A DNA stretch of 64,000 nt, from positions 682,001 to 746,000 of the forward strand of contig NZ_AP024412.1 of the NCBI RefSeq assembly GCF_016865445.1, in the 5' to 3' direction. A program made the translations under genes and the position numbers. Position 1 is the stretch's first letter. Each line of letters begins with the position of its first letter. This document shows positions 62,831 to 64,000 of the stretch, piece after piece. The notes beneath the pieces are model-generated. The model saw only the letters and a list, made by a program, of their open reading frames with translations, was not told the origin of the DNA and did not search any database. The stretch comes from Mariniplasma anaerobium. GTDB taxonomy: Bacteria > Bacillota_I > Bacilli_A > Acholeplasmatales > Acholeplasmataceae.

Positions 62831-63046
62831 ATGATAACAAAAGAATATAATGTAACAGGAATGACTTGTCAAGGTTGTGCAAGTAGTGTCACTAGAGTTA
62901 TTTCGAGAAATAAAGGTGTAGAAGACTGTGTAGTAAGACATATGGAAGGTGAAGTTGTTGTTACTTATGATGAAAGTCTAATTAACGATGAAAAAATCAT
63001 GTCACAAATCACTAGACTAGGATTTAAAGCTGAAGTCAAAGCATGA
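62831..63046 (+). CDS. copZ: Copper chaperone CopZ
   Basis: This 71-residue HMA protein has GMTCQGCASSVTRVI, with Cys residues spaced CxxC for Cu(I). It passes copper to the ATPase encoded next, whose ATG overlaps its stop. Confidence 0.88.
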   Translation: MITKEYNVTGMTCQGCASSVTRVISRNKGVEDCVVRHMEGEVVVTYDESLINDEKIMSQITRLGFKAEVKA

Positions 63047-64000
63047 AAACAGAAAAATTTGACATCATAGGCATGACTTGTGCTACATGTGCAAATTCCA
63101 TTGACCATGTATTAAAAGATCAAAAAGGTATCATTAAAGGTAATGTAAATTTAGCTAACGATACTGCAATTATAGAATTTGATGAGAGTGTTATATCGAT
63201 TCAAGGTGTCATTGAAACCATTGAAAGTGCAGGTTTTGATGCATCTTTAAAAAAAGAAAATATAAGAAAACTAACATTAACTATACAAGGTATGACTTGT
63301 GCAACGTGCGCAGGTAATGTTGACCATGCTGTTAAAAATTTAGAAGGTGTTAAAAGCGTTAATGTTAATATAGCAAATGATAAGATGACAGTAGAGTTTG
63401 ATGCTGATGTTTTAAAGTTAAGTCAAATCAAAAAAACAATTCAAGATATTGGCTATGATGCTTTATTAGATGAAGAGATTGATAAAACTGTTGATCCTGA
63501 TGTTATAAAAATGCAAAAAGCAAAGAAAAAGATGTTAACATCTGCATCTTTAACTGCAGTTATTATGACATTAATGATTATTCATATGTTTATTGTTCCT
63601 ATCCCTGGATATACAATTATAACAGCTACACTAGCTTTCCCTGTAGTCTTTATTTTAGGAGCTCATGTTCATAAGACTAGTTTTAAATCTTTAAAATCAG
63701 GGAGACCTAATATGGATGTTTTAGTTTCTCTAGGTTCTCTACCTCCATATTTAATAGGTTTATTAGGATTGTTTTTACCTATTACTACATTTATCGAAAT
63801 GGCATCTACAATTATGACATTTCATTTAATTGGTAAGTTTTTAGAAACAAGAGCAAAAGGCAAAGCATCAGAAGCAATTAAAAAGTTAATTGAACTTGGT
63901 GCAAAAACAGCATCGATTATTGTAGATGGACAAGAAATAGAAGTTTTAACAAGTGAGCTTTCTGTTAAAGATATTATGGTTATTAGACCTGGAGCCAAAA
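63043..64000 (+). CDS. copA: Copper-exporting P-type ATPase, N-terminal part (cut by window edge)
   Basis: The frame starts at ATG 63043 (ATGA overlap with copZ) and stays open to the window end. It has two N-terminal HMA domains (MTCATCANSID, MTCATCAGNVD), then membrane helices and SGRPNMDVLVSLGS. The start of the A-domain region follows (FLETRAKGKASEAIKKLIELG, residues about 265-285). The CPC motif and phosphorylation site lie outside. Two HMA domains in addition to CopZ is the usual Gram-positive arrangement. Confidence 0.92.
   Translation, partial: MKTEKFDIIGMTCATCANSIDHVLKDQKGIIKGNVNLANDTAIIEFDESVISIQGVIETIESAGFDASLKKENIRKLTLTIQGMTCATCAGNVDHAVKNLEGVKSVNVNIANDKMTVEFDADVLKLSQIKKTIQDIGYDALLDEEIDKTVDPDVIKMQKAKKKMLTSASLTAVIMTLMIIHMFIVPIPGYTIITATLAFPVVFILGAHVHKTSFKSLKSGRPNMDVLVSLGSLPPYLIGLLGLFLPITTFIEMASTIMTFHLIGKFLETRAKGKASEAIKKLIELGAKTASIIVDGQEIEVLTSELSVKDIMVIRPGAK

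Overview
The window looks like a low-GC, single-membrane bacterium of the Acholeplasma/Tenericutes type (inference). It is AT-rich and has Firmicute-style Shine-Dalgarno sites. Many secreted proteins have lipoprotein signal peptides. It carries an Acholeplasma-like set of beta-glucan phosphorylases. TGA is a genuine stop codon: many genes end in TGA in tight ATGA overlaps with the next gene, so this is not a UGA=Trp mollicute. Both ends cut a gene: a histidine kinase on the left and a copper P-type ATPase on the right.

Layout. 1-11.4 kb is housekeeping and envelope: the kinase tail, a ferric-reductase-like flavoprotein (minus strand), an NfeD/flotillin pair, a SOUL haem-binding protein, a membrane-anchored glycosidase-like protein, an FMN reductase, a Gfo/Idh/MocA oxidoreductase and a PfkB-type kinase. 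11.6-15.4 kb (minus strand) is a 1286-residue modular surface lipoprotein. 15.7-24.8 kb holds a glycerophosphodiesterase, a thioredoxin/CcdA-like fusion, a cysteine desulfurase, a GGDEF-EAL protein, an esterase and an S51-type peptidase.

The centre, 24.8-51.8 kb, is a large beta-glucan (probably laminarin) utilisation locus. It contains a GH30 glycosidase, a GH94 phosphorylase, a cupin, a cytoplasmic GH16, a LacI regulator and a second, very large phosphorylase of GH149/GH161 type. These are followed by a glucan-binding lipoprotein, a sugar-binding lipoprotein, a 1022-residue membrane-anchored binding protein, two pairs of ABC permeases, an NHL-TPR-Yip1 membrane protein, a DUF5696-like protein and a secreted GH16 lipoprotein. 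The expected flow is: surface GH16 cuts the glucan, the lipoproteins hold it, the ABC permeases import oligosaccharides, and phosphorylases release glucose-1-phosphate inside. No ABC ATPase is encoded here, so a shared one elsewhere is implied. LacI-type operators (core GAAACCGATTTC) sit at both phosphorylase promoters. At the second promoter they form an array spaced about 22.5 bp apart. A 1237-bp IS3-family element with a 3-bp target duplication sits in the loop of the GH30 gene's terminator.

51.8-58 kb holds a candidate structured small RNA with a C-rich loop, an orphan OmpR-type regulator, and a second LacI-controlled locus of two carbohydrate-binding-type lipoproteins, one with a nearly identical tandem domain duplication. 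58-64 kb holds tRNA-Lys, a Nudix hydrolase, a metallophosphoesterase lipoprotein, small membrane proteins, a thioesterase, an ABC-F protein, and copZ-copA behind a CsoR-like operator.

The best candidates for an under-described system are the multi-component glucan uptake machine (37.9-50.6 kb), the phased operator array and the C-rich small RNA.
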